A stretch of 20,030 nt of DNA from Pseudomonadota bacterium (lineage in GTDB: Bacteria; Pseudomonadota; Gammaproteobacteria; Xanthomonadales; Xanthomonadaceae). Below, piece by piece: positions 1 through 7,426 of this stretch. The DNA lies in NCBI GenBank assembly GCA_023388955.1, contig JAEWFH010000016.1, forward strand, positions 1-20,030, written 5' to 3'. Both the position numbers and the translations under genes were made by a program. The notes under the pieces are model-generated. The model saw only the letters and a list, made by a program, of their open reading frames with translations. It ran no database searches and was not told the origin of the DNA. Position 1 is the stretch's first letter, and the number at the start of each line of letters is the position of its first letter.

Positions 1-129
1 GCCGCCGCATGGCCGGGACTGGAAGCTCAGGTGCCCGGTCCCGGTGTCCCTGCAGCGATATACGAGGTGGTCCCCGGCCATGGCGGTCCCGGCCAGCACC
101 AGCATCAACGCGAGCGTCCCTGCGCGCAT
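1..129 (-). CDS. Secreted DUF4124-like protein, 5' part only
   Basis: Only the first 43 codons lie in the window; the gene runs off the left edge in an open frame. The start at 129 is preceded by a strong GGAGGAG ribosome-binding site six bases upstream, which favours it over the in-frame ATG at 144. The N-terminus is a clear signal peptide: Met-Arg, a Leu/Ala-rich core, and an AMA cleavage site after residue 18. The first mature residues read LVYRC, a Gly-containing turn, then a second Cys in SRPC. Two cysteines around a short beta-hairpin after a signal peptide is the usual pattern of DUF4124 proteins, which are common in Xanthomonadaceae and have no established function. Export and the two-Cys pattern are seen; the family name is inferred from a short fragment. 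Confidence 0.68.
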   Translation of the reverse strand, partial: MRAGTLALMLVLAGTAMAGDHLVYRCRDTGTGHLSFQSRPCGG

Positions 130-245
130 CCCCCACTCCTCCATGTCGGCACCACCCGAGGCTAGCAGGCGGCGAAGGCGGACCTGGCGCCCCATCCGGC
201 CGGCTTCGACGCAGGCTTTCCGGCGCCGCTGCTACAACGCTCCGC

Positions 246-830
246 ATGGACCTGCCCGCGGCCAGACCACTCCCGAAGGACTTCTATCGACGCCCTGCCG
301 ATCTGCTCGCGCCCTTGCTGCTCAACAAGTTGCTGGTGGTGGCGGACGGTCGCGCGGGACGGATCGTGGAGGTAGAGGCCTATGCCGGCGATGATCCGGC
401 CTCGCATGCGTTCCGCGGCAGGACGGCGCGGAACGCCACCATGTTCGGACCTGCCGGACACCTCTATGTGTATTTCACCTACGGCATGCACTGGTGTGCG
501 AACGCGGTATGCGGGCAGGACGGCGAAGGTACGGCGGTGCTGCTGCGTGCGCTCGAGCCGCTGGCCGGCCTGGACCTCATGTGGCAGGCGCGACCGCGGG
601 CACGCAGCGAGCGCGACCTGTGCAGTGGCCCGGCCAAGCTCACGCAGGCATTGGGAATCTCCGGTGGCGCGGACGGTGCGGACCTCGCCTCGGGTGCGGT
701 CCGGATCCTGGAGGACGGCACGCCGCCGCCATCCAGCCCCGTGGTGACCACGCGCATCGGCATCACCCGGGCGGTGGACATACCTTGGCGCTGGTACGTG
801 CCCGCGAATCCCCATGTCTCGCGCCCCTGA
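246..830 (+). CDS. mpg: DNA-3-methyladenine glycosylase (AAG/MPG family)
   Basis: A 194-residue base-excision repair enzyme that removes alkylated purines such as 3-methyladenine. The human AAG active site can be followed through the protein: the ExEAY motif gives the catalytic Glu44 and intercalating Tyr46, His54 matches human His136, Tyr76 in LYVY matches Tyr159, Asn86 matches Asn169, and Arg101 in LLRALEP matches Arg182. The GPAKLTQALGI segment near residues 128-138 is also typical. Length fits the compact bacterial form, which lacks the eukaryotic N-terminal extension. ATG 246 is chosen because homology begins just after it; the frame stays open upstream to position 9 but that part has no family resemblance. 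No good Shine-Dalgarno is visible. It is divergent from the DUF4124 gene and convergent with rarA, 21 bases away. Confidence 0.93.
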   Translation: MDLPAARPLPKDFYRRPADLLAPLLLNKLLVVADGRAGRIVEVEAYAGDDPASHAFRGRTARNATMFGPAGHLYVYFTYGMHWCANAVCGQDGEGTAVLLRALEPLAGLDLMWQARPRARSERDLCSGPAKLTQALGISGGADGADLASGAVRILEDGTPPPSSPVVTTRIGITRAVDIPWRWYVPANPHVSRP

Positions 831-851
831 GGGGGCCGCCGGCAAGTGCGC

Positions 852-2204
852 TTACCCGTCCTTGCGCGCCTTCGACCTTGCCTGCCGGAGGGCGTCGAGC
901 TTCTGCTTGAGCTTGATCTCCATGCCCCGCTCCACCGGCTCGTAGTACACCCGTTCGCCCATCGCATCCGGGAAGCCGGTCTGGCCCAGCGCCACCCCGC
1001 CCTCGCTGTCGTGGTCGTACTGGTACCCCTTCGAGTACCCGAGCTGCTTCATCAGCTTGGTCGGAGCGTTGCGCAGGTGCATGGGGACTTCCTGGGTGCC
1101 GTGCTCGCGGACGTCGCGGCGGGCGGCGTTCCAGGCGGCATAGGCGGCGTTGGATTTGGCGGTGCTGGCCAGGTAGATCACCAGCTGCGCCAGGGCCAGC
1201 TCGCCCTCCGGGCTGCCCAGACGCTCGAAGGTATCCCAGGCTTCCAGCGCCATGGTCTGGGCGCGCGGATCGGCCAGGCCGATGTCCTCGGTCGCCATGC
1301 GGGTGAGGCGCCGCGCGAGGTAGGACGGGTCGCAGCCGCCATCCATCATCCGCGCGAACCAGTACAGCGCCGCGTCCGGATTGGAGCTGCGCACGCTCTT
1401 GTGCAGGGCCGAGATCTGGTCGTAGAACTGCTCGCCTCCCTTGTCGAAGCGCCGGGTGCGGTCGGCCAGGACCTGGGCCAGGGTGTCGGCGGTGACCACC
1501 CCGCCCTCCTCGGTGGCCAGTTCGGCGGCGATCTCGAGCAGGGTCAGTGCGCGGCGCACGTCGCCATCGGCGGCGCCGGCGATCTCCATCAGCAGCCCCT
1601 CCTCCACCTGCAGCCCCAGCTCCCCCAGTCCGCGCTCGCGGTCCTTGAGCGCGCGGCGCAGTGCGGTGGCGATGTCGCCCGCGGACACCGCTTCCATCAC
1701 GTGCACGCGGCAACGCGAGAGCAGTGCCGAGTTCAGTTCGAAGGACGGGTTCTCCGTCGTCGCGCCGACGAACAGGATGGTTCCGCGCTCGATATGCGGC
1801 AGGAAGGCGTCCTGCTGGACCTTGTTGAAACGGTGCACCTCGTCCACGAACAGCACCGTGCGCCGGCCTTCGGCAAAGCGCTGGGCGGCCTCCTCCAGTA
1901 CCGCGCGGACCTGCGGAAGGCCGGACAGGACCGCCGAGATCGCCCGGAACTCCGCCTCCGCGTACTGCGCCAGCAGCAGGGCCAGGGTGGTCTTCCCGCA
2001 ACCGGGTGGTCCCCACAGGATCATGGAGTGGATGCGGCCGGACTCGACCGCCCGGCGCAGGGCCGAGGCGGGGGCCAGCAGGCGCTGCTGGCCGACCATC
2101 TCGTCGAGCGTGCGCGGGCGCATGCGCTCGGCGAGGGGCTTGAGTGCCTCGTCCTCGCGGTCAAGCAGGTCGGGGGTGGCGGGGGGCTTGCGGGTACGGC
2201 TCAA
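852..2204 (-). CDS. rarA: Replication-associated recombination protein A (AAA+ ATPase)
   Basis: A clamp-loader-like AAA+ ATPase (RarA/MgsA, related to yeast Mgs1 and human WRNIP1) that acts at stalled replication forks. From the chosen start it is 450 residues, close to the 447 of E. coli RarA. Visible motifs are Walker A GPPGCGKT (65-72), Walker B LFVDEVHRF (118-126), sensor 1 GATTENPS (147-154) and the arginine-finger segment LLSRCRV (161-167). There is no ATG in a sensible position. The TTG at 2204 gives the expected N-terminus, while longer versions run into DNA with no family resemblance. The predicted start codon is therefore TTG with a weak ribosome-binding site. It lies 58 bases downstream of the secreted-protein gene on the same strand, completing a ftsK-lolA-(insert)-rarA order like that of E. 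coli. Confidence 0.95.
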   Translation of the reverse strand: MSRTRKPPATPDLLDREDEALKPLAERMRPRTLDEMVGQQRLLAPASALRRAVESGRIHSMILWGPPGCGKTTLALLLAQYAEAEFRAISAVLSGLPQVRAVLEEAAQRFAEGRRTVLFVDEVHRFNKVQQDAFLPHIERGTILFVGATTENPSFELNSALLSRCRVHVMEAVSAGDIATALRRALKDRERGLGELGLQVEEGLLMEIAGAADGDVRRALTLLEIAAELATEEGGVVTADTLAQVLADRTRRFDKGGEQFYDQISALHKSVRSSNPDAALYWFARMMDGGCDPSYLARRLTRMATEDIGLADPRAQTMALEAWDTFERLGSPEGELALAQLVIYLASTAKSNAAYAAWNAARRDVREHGTQEVPMHLRNAPTKLMKQLGYSKGYQYDHDSEGGVALGQTGFPDAMGERVYYEPVERGMEIKLKQKLDALRQARSKARKDG

Positions 2205-2262
2205 GGCGACTGGGTCACGGGAGCGTGTGGGGCCGCCAAGATAGCAAGGCCGTGCACCGGCT

Positions 2263-3003
2263 TCAGCGCGTCGCCACCGCCTGCGGCCGGGCGGTTTCCT
2301 CGACCAGGTTGGCCGAGGTGCCCAGTTCGTACTCCAGGCTGATCCACGCTCCGCTGTCACGGTCGTAGAGAGCATCGACGCGGGCATCGGTCAGCCCTTC
2401 GGCGTCGAAGTCGGCGGTGCCGCGTGCCTGCACGCGGAGCAGCGACTGTCCGATCGGCGCGACGCGGACCTGGTCGGTGTTCCACTTCACCGGCTGGGCC
2501 GGGAACTCCTCGGCCAGTTCCTCGCCCACCCGGGCCTGGAGCGCGAGGGCGACATCGGAGTCGCCGGCGACCGGCTCGAAGTCGGTCCGGTCGGGACCCA
2601 GCTCCAGCAGCGGCGACAACACCTGGGTGGTCTGCGTGTCGTACAGGGCCTGGAAGCGGAAGGGAATCCACTCCGCCCGCTGGCCGATGCGCACCCTGCC
2701 CTGCCCCGTCACGGTCCGGTCGCGGATGCTCGCCGGCTCCAGGGCGACCCGGTCCAGCTTCACGCCCACGTCCTGCTCGCCGAACCGGGCGGCGATGGCC
2801 CCGATCAGCGAGGCAGCGACCGCGCCGTCCACCGCCTGCGCCGCCTCGCCACGCGCCTCGGGGCCGGCGGTTGCGGCCGCGGCAACCTCCACGTCCGTGG
2901 CCACGATCGCCGTCGCACGCTCGTCGGCGTTGCTGCCGGCGGCCCACCCCCCGGCGGCCACCAGGGCGGCCAGGAGCGGTATGGCGTGGAGTTGCTGTTT
3001 CAT
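2263..3003 (-). CDS. Secreted protein of unknown function with two similar halves
   Basis: A 246-residue protein I do not recognise. The start ATG at 3003 follows an AGGGGT ribosome-binding site and begins a signal peptide (residues 1 to about 26, core LLAALVAAGGWAAG, probable cleavage after SNA); an upstream in-frame start at 3084 would bury the signal. Residues 27-60 are Ala-rich and low in complexity. The rest looks like two units of one fold, roughly 63-136 and 152-228. Each has a helix, a stretch beginning VK, strands, the motif ALYD, and an ending of Leu or Tyr then ELG. There is no lipobox cysteine and no membrane segment after the signal, so it is probably periplasmic or secreted. It sits between lolA and rarA, adjacent genes in E. 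coli, so it may be a lineage-specific addition. A role in envelope lipoprotein handling would be a guess. Confidence 0.82.
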   Translation of the reverse strand: MKQQLHAIPLLAALVAAGGWAAGSNADERATAIVATDVEVAAAATAGPEARGEAAQAVDGAVAASLIGAIAARFGEQDVGVKLDRVALEPASIRDRTVTGQGRVRIGQRAEWIPFRFQALYDTQTTQVLSPLLELGPDRTDFEPVAGDSDVALALQARVGEELAEEFPAQPVKWNTDQVRVAPIGQSLLRVQARGTADFDAEGLTDARVDALYDRDSGAWISLEYELGTSANLVEETARPQAVATR

Positions 3004-3006
3004 CCC

Positions 3007-3046
3007 GATCACCCCTGTTGGTGGCCCCAAGGACCACCGGGTGATC
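3007..3046 (-). promoter_or_regulatory. Hairpin covering the ribosome-binding site of the secreted-protein gene
   Basis: GATCACC at 3007-3013 is complementary to GGTGATC at 3040-3046, and between them GGTGG (3020-3024) can pair with CCACC (3034-3038). In the minus-strand transcript the 3' arm of the outer stem overlaps the AGGGGT ribosome-binding site just before the ATG at 3003. The pairing is seen in the sequence; an effect on translation is inferred. Confidence 0.35.
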
Positions 3047-3054
3047 AGTCTGCC

Positions 3055-3077
3055 CACGGGGGCGTCGACACCCCGTG
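3055..3077 (-). other. Inverted repeat in the leader of the secreted-protein gene
   Basis: CACGGGG (3055-3061) and CCCCGTG (3071-3077) form a perfect 7-bp stem with a nine-base loop. No T-run follows in the direction of transcription, so it is not a standard terminator. It could be a 5' leader hairpin or a protein-binding palindrome. Confidence 0.3.
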
Positions 3078-3094
3078 AGCGCAAGTCACTGAAA

Positions 3095-3124
3095 CTGAAC
3101 GGTTTTGTTCAGCCGACCGTTCAG
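3095..3124 (-). terminator. Alternative hairpins overlapping the lolA stop codon
   Basis: On the minus strand CTGAAC occurs twice directly and once as its complement GTTCAG. The outer pairing is 8 bp (CTGAACGG with CCGTTCAG) and an inner alternative is 6 bp with a six-base AAAACC loop. The lolA TGA lies inside the first copy. Only three T residues follow the stem, so termination would be weak; attenuation or partial read-through to the next gene is possible. Confidence 0.35.
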
Positions 3125-3759
3125 GGTTCGCCCAGTACGTCCACCCCTTCCGGCGGGGTGTAGGTGAACGTGCCGGCGGCAAAGCCCGGGTTGCGGGTCC
3201 AGTCCTCGAAGGCGATCACGGTGCGCTGCCCGATGGCATCGACCAGCTCCATGCGCGCCAGCTGCGTGCCGGCGAAGCCCAGCCGGGCGCTGCTGAAACT
3301 GCCGTCCTCGGCCTTGGGCGTCAGCTGCAGCCATTCCAGACCGTCGCGGCTGCCCTGCTCTTCCACCGCGTAGCGGCGGTCCAGCTGCTGCGGGTCGACC
3401 AGCGCCGCCAGCGGGCTGTTGGCTTCCTCGGCGCCCTGCGGACGCACGGTGACCTGCTCCAGGTCGGGTTCGTAGATCCACACGTTCTTGCCGTCGGCGA
3501 CGATCAGCTGCGGGTAGGGCGCGGTGTACTCCCAGCGGAACAGGCTCGGTACCGACAGCTGCACGCTGCCGGACGAGGTCTCGCGCAACTGGCCACGGGC
3601 GTCGTAGACCTGCTGGCTGAACTCGCCGTCCAGGCCTTTCAGGCCGTTGGTGAAGCTCTCCAGGCTGTCGCGCGCGCCGGCGAAGGCGGAACCGGCCACG
3701 GCGGTTGCGAGCAGCAGGCCGGTGCCCCAGCGCAGGGCATTGGACTTGGTAGGTGTCAT
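3121..3759 (-). CDS. lolA: Outer-membrane lipoprotein carrier protein LolA
   Basis: Periplasmic chaperone that takes lipoproteins from the inner-membrane LolCDE transporter and carries them to the outer membrane. The 212-residue precursor has a signal peptide (residues 1-27, cleavage after AFA). The mature domain follows the family pattern: a DSLESF helix, then FSQQVYDARG, SGSVQLSVPSLFRWEY, a WIYEPDLEQVTV strand, and a C-terminal FTYTPPEGVDV. E. coli LolA is 203 residues as precursor. The ATG at 3759 is supported by CCGGAG about ten bases upstream and by the signal peptide; the frame is open further up but that part is not protein-like. It follows ftsK on the same strand after a 118-base gap, as in E. 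coli. Confidence 0.96.
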   Translation of the reverse strand: MTPTKSNALRWGTGLLLATAVAGSAFAGARDSLESFTNGLKGLDGEFSQQVYDARGQLRETSSGSVQLSVPSLFRWEYTAPYPQLIVADGKNVWIYEPDLEQVTVRPQGAEEANSPLAALVDPQQLDRRYAVEEQGSRDGLEWLQLTPKAEDGSFSSARLGFAGTQLARMELVDAIGQRTVIAFEDWTRNPGFAAGTFTYTPPEGVDVLGEP

Positions 3760-3781
3760 GCGGTCGGGTCTCCGGTGTCGG

Positions 3782-3799
3782 GCCCCGCGGATGCGGGGC
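3782..3799 (-). other. GC-rich hairpin between ftsK and lolA
   Basis: GCCCCGC and GCGGGGC form a 7-bp stem with a four-base loop, 22 bases upstream of the lolA start. In the minus-strand transcript it lies between the ftsK stop and the lolA ribosome-binding site. No T-run follows, so it may be an RNA-processing or leader structure; intrinsic termination is unlikely. Confidence 0.3.
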
Positions 3800-3877
3800 G
3801 ATGGGGCGAGTCTGTCGCGAGCGGGCTGAACAGGTGCACAGGCACCGCCGGGCCGCGTGTCAACCGATGGCGACCGT

Positions 3878-6238
3878 TCAATCCCGCGGGGGCGGTGGAG
3901 CCAGTACGGTGCGGTCGCCATTGTGCTCGGGGGGTGATACGACGCCCGCGGCCTCCATCGCCTCGACCAGGCGGGCGGCGCGGTTGTAGCCGATCTTGAG
4001 CCGGCGCTGGACGCCGGAGATCGAGGCGCGGCGGGTTTCGGTGACCACCTTCACCGCCTCGTCGTACAGCGGGTCGGACTCATCGCCATCGCTGGTGCTC
4101 TCGGGCAGCCCGTTGGCGCCGACGACCACGCCGTCGCCCATGCTCTGCACCTCTTCCAGCACGCCCTCGATGTAGTCCGGCTCGCCGCTGATCTCCTTCA
4201 GGTGCTCGACCACGCGGTGCACCTCCTCGTCGGAGACGAAGGCGCCGTGGACGCGCTCGGGCATGGCGGTGCCCGGCGGGAGGTACAGCATGTCGCCGTG
4301 GCCCAGCAGGGTCTCGGCACCGGACTGGTCGAGGATGGTGCGCGAGTCGATCTTGCTGGAAACCTGGAACGCGATCCGGGTCGGGATGTTGGCCTTGATC
4401 AGGCCGGTGATGACGTCGACCGACGGACGCTGGGTGGCCAGGATCAGGTGGATGCCGGCGGCGCGTGCCTTCTGTGCCAGGCGCGCGATCAGCTCCTCCA
4501 CCTTCTTGCCGACGATCATCATCATGTCGGCGAACTCGTCGATGATCACGACGATGTGCGGCAGCGGCTCCAGCGTCGGCGGGGCTTCCTCGACCTCCGG
4601 ATTGGGCTTGAACAGCGGGTCGGTCAGCGGCTGGCCGCCGTCGATCGCCTCCTTCACCTTCTTGTTGAAGCCCGACAGGTTGCGCACCCCGACCGCGCTC
4701 ATCAGCTTGTAGCGGCGCTCCATCTCCGCCACGCACCAGCGCAGGCCGTTGGCGGCCTCCTTCATGTCGGTGACCACCGGCGCCAGCAGGTGCGGGATGC
4801 CCTCGTAGACGCTCAGCTCGAGCATCTTCGGGTCGATCATCAGCATCCGCACGTCCTTGGCGGAGGCCTTGTAGAGCAGGCTCAGCACCATGGCGTTGAC
4901 CGCCACCGACTTGCCCGAGCCGGTGGTGCCGGCCACCAGCAGGTGCGGCATGCGGGCCAGGTCGGCTACCGTAGGGCGGCCGCCGATGTCCTTGCCCAGC
5001 GCCAGGGTCAGCGGGCTGCCGGCCTTGTCGTACTCGCGCGAGCGCAGCAGCTCGGACAGGTAGATCATCTCGCGCTGGGTGTTGGGGATCTCAAGCCCGA
5101 TCACCGACTTGCCCGGGATCACGTCGACTACGCGCACCGACTTCACGCTCAGGCCGCGGGCGATGTCCTTGTCCAGCGAGCTGATCTGGCTGACCTTCAC
5201 CCCCGGTGCCGGCTCGATCTCGAAGCGGGTGATGACCGGGCCTGGGTAGGCGCCGACCACGTTGGCCTCGATGCGGAAATCGCGCAGCTTGAACTCGATC
5301 TGCCGGGACAGGGTTTCCAGGGTCTCCTGGCTGTAGCCCTGGGGCTGGGCCTTCGGCTCGTCCAGCAGCGCCAGCGGCGGGATCCCGCTGCCGTCGCCGA
5401 CGTTGAACAGCGGGATCTGCTGCTCGCGCCTGGCGCGGTCGCTTTTTTCCACCGTGGGCGTGGCCGGGGGCTCGATGCGCACCGGCGCGCGCTTGGCCCG
5501 CTGCTCGCTGTCGACCTTGCGCACCTCCTCGCGCTGCTCGCGCAGGGCGCGGGTCTGCTTCCACTGGGTCGCCTCGCGGCTGCCGCGGCGCAAGAGCTTC
5601 TCCAGCACCGGCCCGAGCCCAAGCACCCACTGCCCGATGCGGTCCATGACCGTGAACCAGGAGATCCCGGTGGCCAGCGTCACCGAGGCCAGCAGCAGGG
5701 CCAGCAGGAACAGGTTGCCGCCAACGGGGCCGAAGCCGCCGTGCAGGGCCCGGCCCACCAGTTGCCCGAGGATGCCGCCCGCGCCGGCGGAGAAGTCAGC
5801 GACGGGCCCCACCCGCAGTTGCAGCAAGCCGGTGGAGGACACCAGGAAACCGACCAGCCCGACCAGCCGCAACGCCGGCCCGAACTGCCCCTCCTCCCCT
5901 GCCCGCTCCGGGTCCATCCGGAACAGCGCGATCCAGGCGATCGCCCCCAGCACCAGTGGCAGCAGGAAGGCGACGTAGCCGGTCAGGTACAACAGCACGT
6001 CGGCCAGCCAGGCGCCGACAGGTCCGCCGCGGTTGTGCAGCGGCGTGGCGACGCTGCCCGATTGCGACCAGCCCGGGTCGTCCGGCGAATACGTGGCCAG
6101 GCACACCAGCAGGTAGAGCAGGAACGGTGCGATCAGGATCAGCGCGATGTCGCGCAGCAGGCGCTGCCGCCGGGGCGAGCTGGCCCCTTCGGTGGCTGCG
6201 GGTTTCTTCCTGCGGGAGGCGGTCGGGGCTTGCGCCAC
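3878..6238 (-). CDS. ftsK: DNA translocase FtsK
   Basis: Septum-anchored ATPase that pumps chromosomal DNA during division and activates XerCD recombination at dif. The 786-residue protein has four hydrophobic N-terminal segments (about 30-50, 77-106, 122-141 and 172-197) and a short charged linker to about residue 300. The motor follows, with Walker A GTTGSGKS (437-444) and Walker B VVIIDEFAD (563-571). The C-terminus (about 721-780) is the winged-helix gamma domain that reads KOPS sequences. E. coli FtsK is 1329 residues because of a roughly 600-residue Pro/Gln-rich linker; the short form here is usual for many gammaproteobacteria and SpoIIIE relatives. The start at 6238 is GTG with only a weak upstream AAGG. 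lolA lies downstream, and trxB is divergent across a 234-base gap. Confidence 0.97.
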   Translation of the reverse strand: MAQAPTASRRKKPAATEGASSPRRQRLLRDIALILIAPFLLYLLVCLATYSPDDPGWSQSGSVATPLHNRGGPVGAWLADVLLYLTGYVAFLLPLVLGAIAWIALFRMDPERAGEEGQFGPALRLVGLVGFLVSSTGLLQLRVGPVADFSAGAGGILGQLVGRALHGGFGPVGGNLFLLALLLASVTLATGISWFTVMDRIGQWVLGLGPVLEKLLRRGSREATQWKQTRALREQREEVRKVDSEQRAKRAPVRIEPPATPTVEKSDRARREQQIPLFNVGDGSGIPPLALLDEPKAQPQGYSQETLETLSRQIEFKLRDFRIEANVVGAYPGPVITRFEIEPAPGVKVSQISSLDKDIARGLSVKSVRVVDVIPGKSVIGLEIPNTQREMIYLSELLRSREYDKAGSPLTLALGKDIGGRPTVADLARMPHLLVAGTTGSGKSVAVNAMVLSLLYKASAKDVRMLMIDPKMLELSVYEGIPHLLAPVVTDMKEAANGLRWCVAEMERRYKLMSAVGVRNLSGFNKKVKEAIDGGQPLTDPLFKPNPEVEEAPPTLEPLPHIVVIIDEFADMMMIVGKKVEELIARLAQKARAAGIHLILATQRPSVDVITGLIKANIPTRIAFQVSSKIDSRTILDQSGAETLLGHGDMLYLPPGTAMPERVHGAFVSDEEVHRVVEHLKEISGEPDYIEGVLEEVQSMGDGVVVGANGLPESTSDGDESDPLYDEAVKVVTETRRASISGVQRRLKIGYNRAARLVEAMEAAGVVSPPEHNGDRTVLAPPPPRD

Positions 6239-6472
6239 TTGATGTATTGCCTTAGCCGATGACGGTTAGCTGTTGAATATACGGCGAAACCCGGGGTTCC
6301 GCACCCGTGGTTCCAGGACGCGGCAAACCGGCGTCGCGGGCGGGACGGAACTCAGCATCCGCCGCCCCGTCCTTGTGCCTGCCGGGTACGGACCCCAAGC
6401 TATGGCGCATCCGATGGCCGCCGCGGCGGCCCCTGCCGCGCTGGCGGCGCTCCACGAGCCCGAATCATAGCA
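6239..6472. promoter_or_regulatory. Divergent promoter region between ftsK and trxB
   Basis: This 234-base gap must hold the start signals for both ftsK (minus) and trxB (plus). The left part around 6255-6285 is AT-rich compared with its surroundings. On the minus strand TATATT (complement of 6276-6281) is a fair -10 box for ftsK, but no good -35 box lies 16-18 bases upstream. For trxB the best -10-like element is TATGGC near 6401, also without a convincing -35. In E. coli this interval holds lrp; no Lrp-like reading frame is present here, and the small open frames in it are not protein-like. Confidence 0.4.
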
Positions 6473-7426
6473 ATGACCCCGAACAAGCACTCCCGCGTGA
6501 TCATCCTCGGTTCCGGCCCGGCGGGCTGGACTTCCGCCGTCTACGCCGCCCGCGCCAACCTCAAGCCGCTGGTCATCACCGGCCTGCAGATGGGCGGCCA
6601 GCTGATGACCACCACCGAGGTCGACAACTGGCCGGGCGACGCCCACGGCCTGATGGGTCCGGACCTGATGGCGCGCATGCAGGCCCACGCCGAGCGCTTC
6701 GACACCGAGGTCGTCTTCGACCACGTGCATACCGCCGACCTGTCCAGGCGCCCGTTCCGCCTTGTCGGCGACAACGGCGAGTACACCTGCGACGCGCTGA
6801 TCATCGCCACCGGCGCCAGCGCCAAGTACCTGGGCCTGGAGTCCGAGCAGAAGTTCATGGGCAAGGGCGTGTCCGCGTGCGCCACCTGCGACGGCTTCTT
6901 CTACAAGGACCAGGAAGTGGCGGTGGTCGGCGGCGGCAACACCGCCGTCGAGGAGGCGCTGTACCTGTCCAACCTCGCCCGCAAGGTCTACCTGGTCCAC
7001 CGCCGCGACAGCCTGCGCGCGGAGAAGATCATGCAGGACAAGCTGTTCGCCAAGGTCGAGGCCGGCAAGATCGAACTGGTCTGGAACCACGTCGTCGACG
7101 AGGTGCTGGGCGACGACAGCGGCGTCAACGGCATGCGCCTGCGTTCCACCCAGGACGGCAGCACCCGCGACATCGCGGTCAATGGCTTCTTCGTGGCCAT
7201 CGGCCACACCCCCAACACCTCGCTGTTCGAGGGGCAGCTGGAGATGAACGGCGGCTACATCCAGATCCGCTCCGGGCTGGAAGGCGGCGCCACCCAGGCC
7301 TCGGTGCCAGGCGTGTTCGCGGCCGGCGACGTGGCGGACCAGGTCTACCGCCAGGCGATCACTTCGGCCGGCTTCGGCTGCATGGCGGCGCTGGATGCGG
7401 AGAAGTTCCTCGACCTCGAAAGCTGA
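6473..7426 (+). CDS. trxB: Thioredoxin-disulfide reductase
   Basis: Cytoplasmic FAD enzyme that uses NADPH to reduce thioredoxin. The 317-residue length is normal. The FAD-binding GSGPAGWT lies at residues 13-20, the redox-active CATC at 136-139, the NADP-binding GGGNTAVE at 153-160 with HRRDSLRAE after it (176-184), and the second FAD contact GVFAAGDV in the C-terminal part. The Trp in GSGPAGWT, where many homologues have Tyr, is as I recall the usual form in Xanthomonadaceae. The ribosome-binding site is weak. The last 32 bases overlap the start of the next gene in another frame, which suggests translational coupling. Confidence 0.97.
   Translation: MTPNKHSRVIILGSGPAGWTSAVYAARANLKPLVITGLQMGGQLMTTTEVDNWPGDAHGLMGPDLMARMQAHAERFDTEVVFDHVHTADLSRRPFRLVGDNGEYTCDALIIATGASAKYLGLESEQKFMGKGVSACATCDGFFYKDQEVAVVGGGNTAVEEALYLSNLARKVYLVHRRDSLRAEKIMQDKLFAKVEAGKIELVWNHVVDEVLGDDSGVNGMRLRSTQDGSTRDIAVNGFFVAIGHTPNTSLFEGQLEMNGGYIQIRSGLEGGATQASVPGVFAAGDVADQVYRQAITSAGFGCMAALDAEKFLDLES

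Noticed and set aside
823..836. Hairpin GCCCC-TGAG-GGGGC at the mpg stop as a terminator
   Set aside because: The stem is only 5 bp and no T-run follows on either strand.
4202..6262. Long plus-strand open frame (686 codons) opposite ftsK
   Set aside because: It is antisense to an unmistakable ftsK, has a Leu/Gln/His/Arg-rich composition typical of high-G+C shadow frames, and no recognisable motif.
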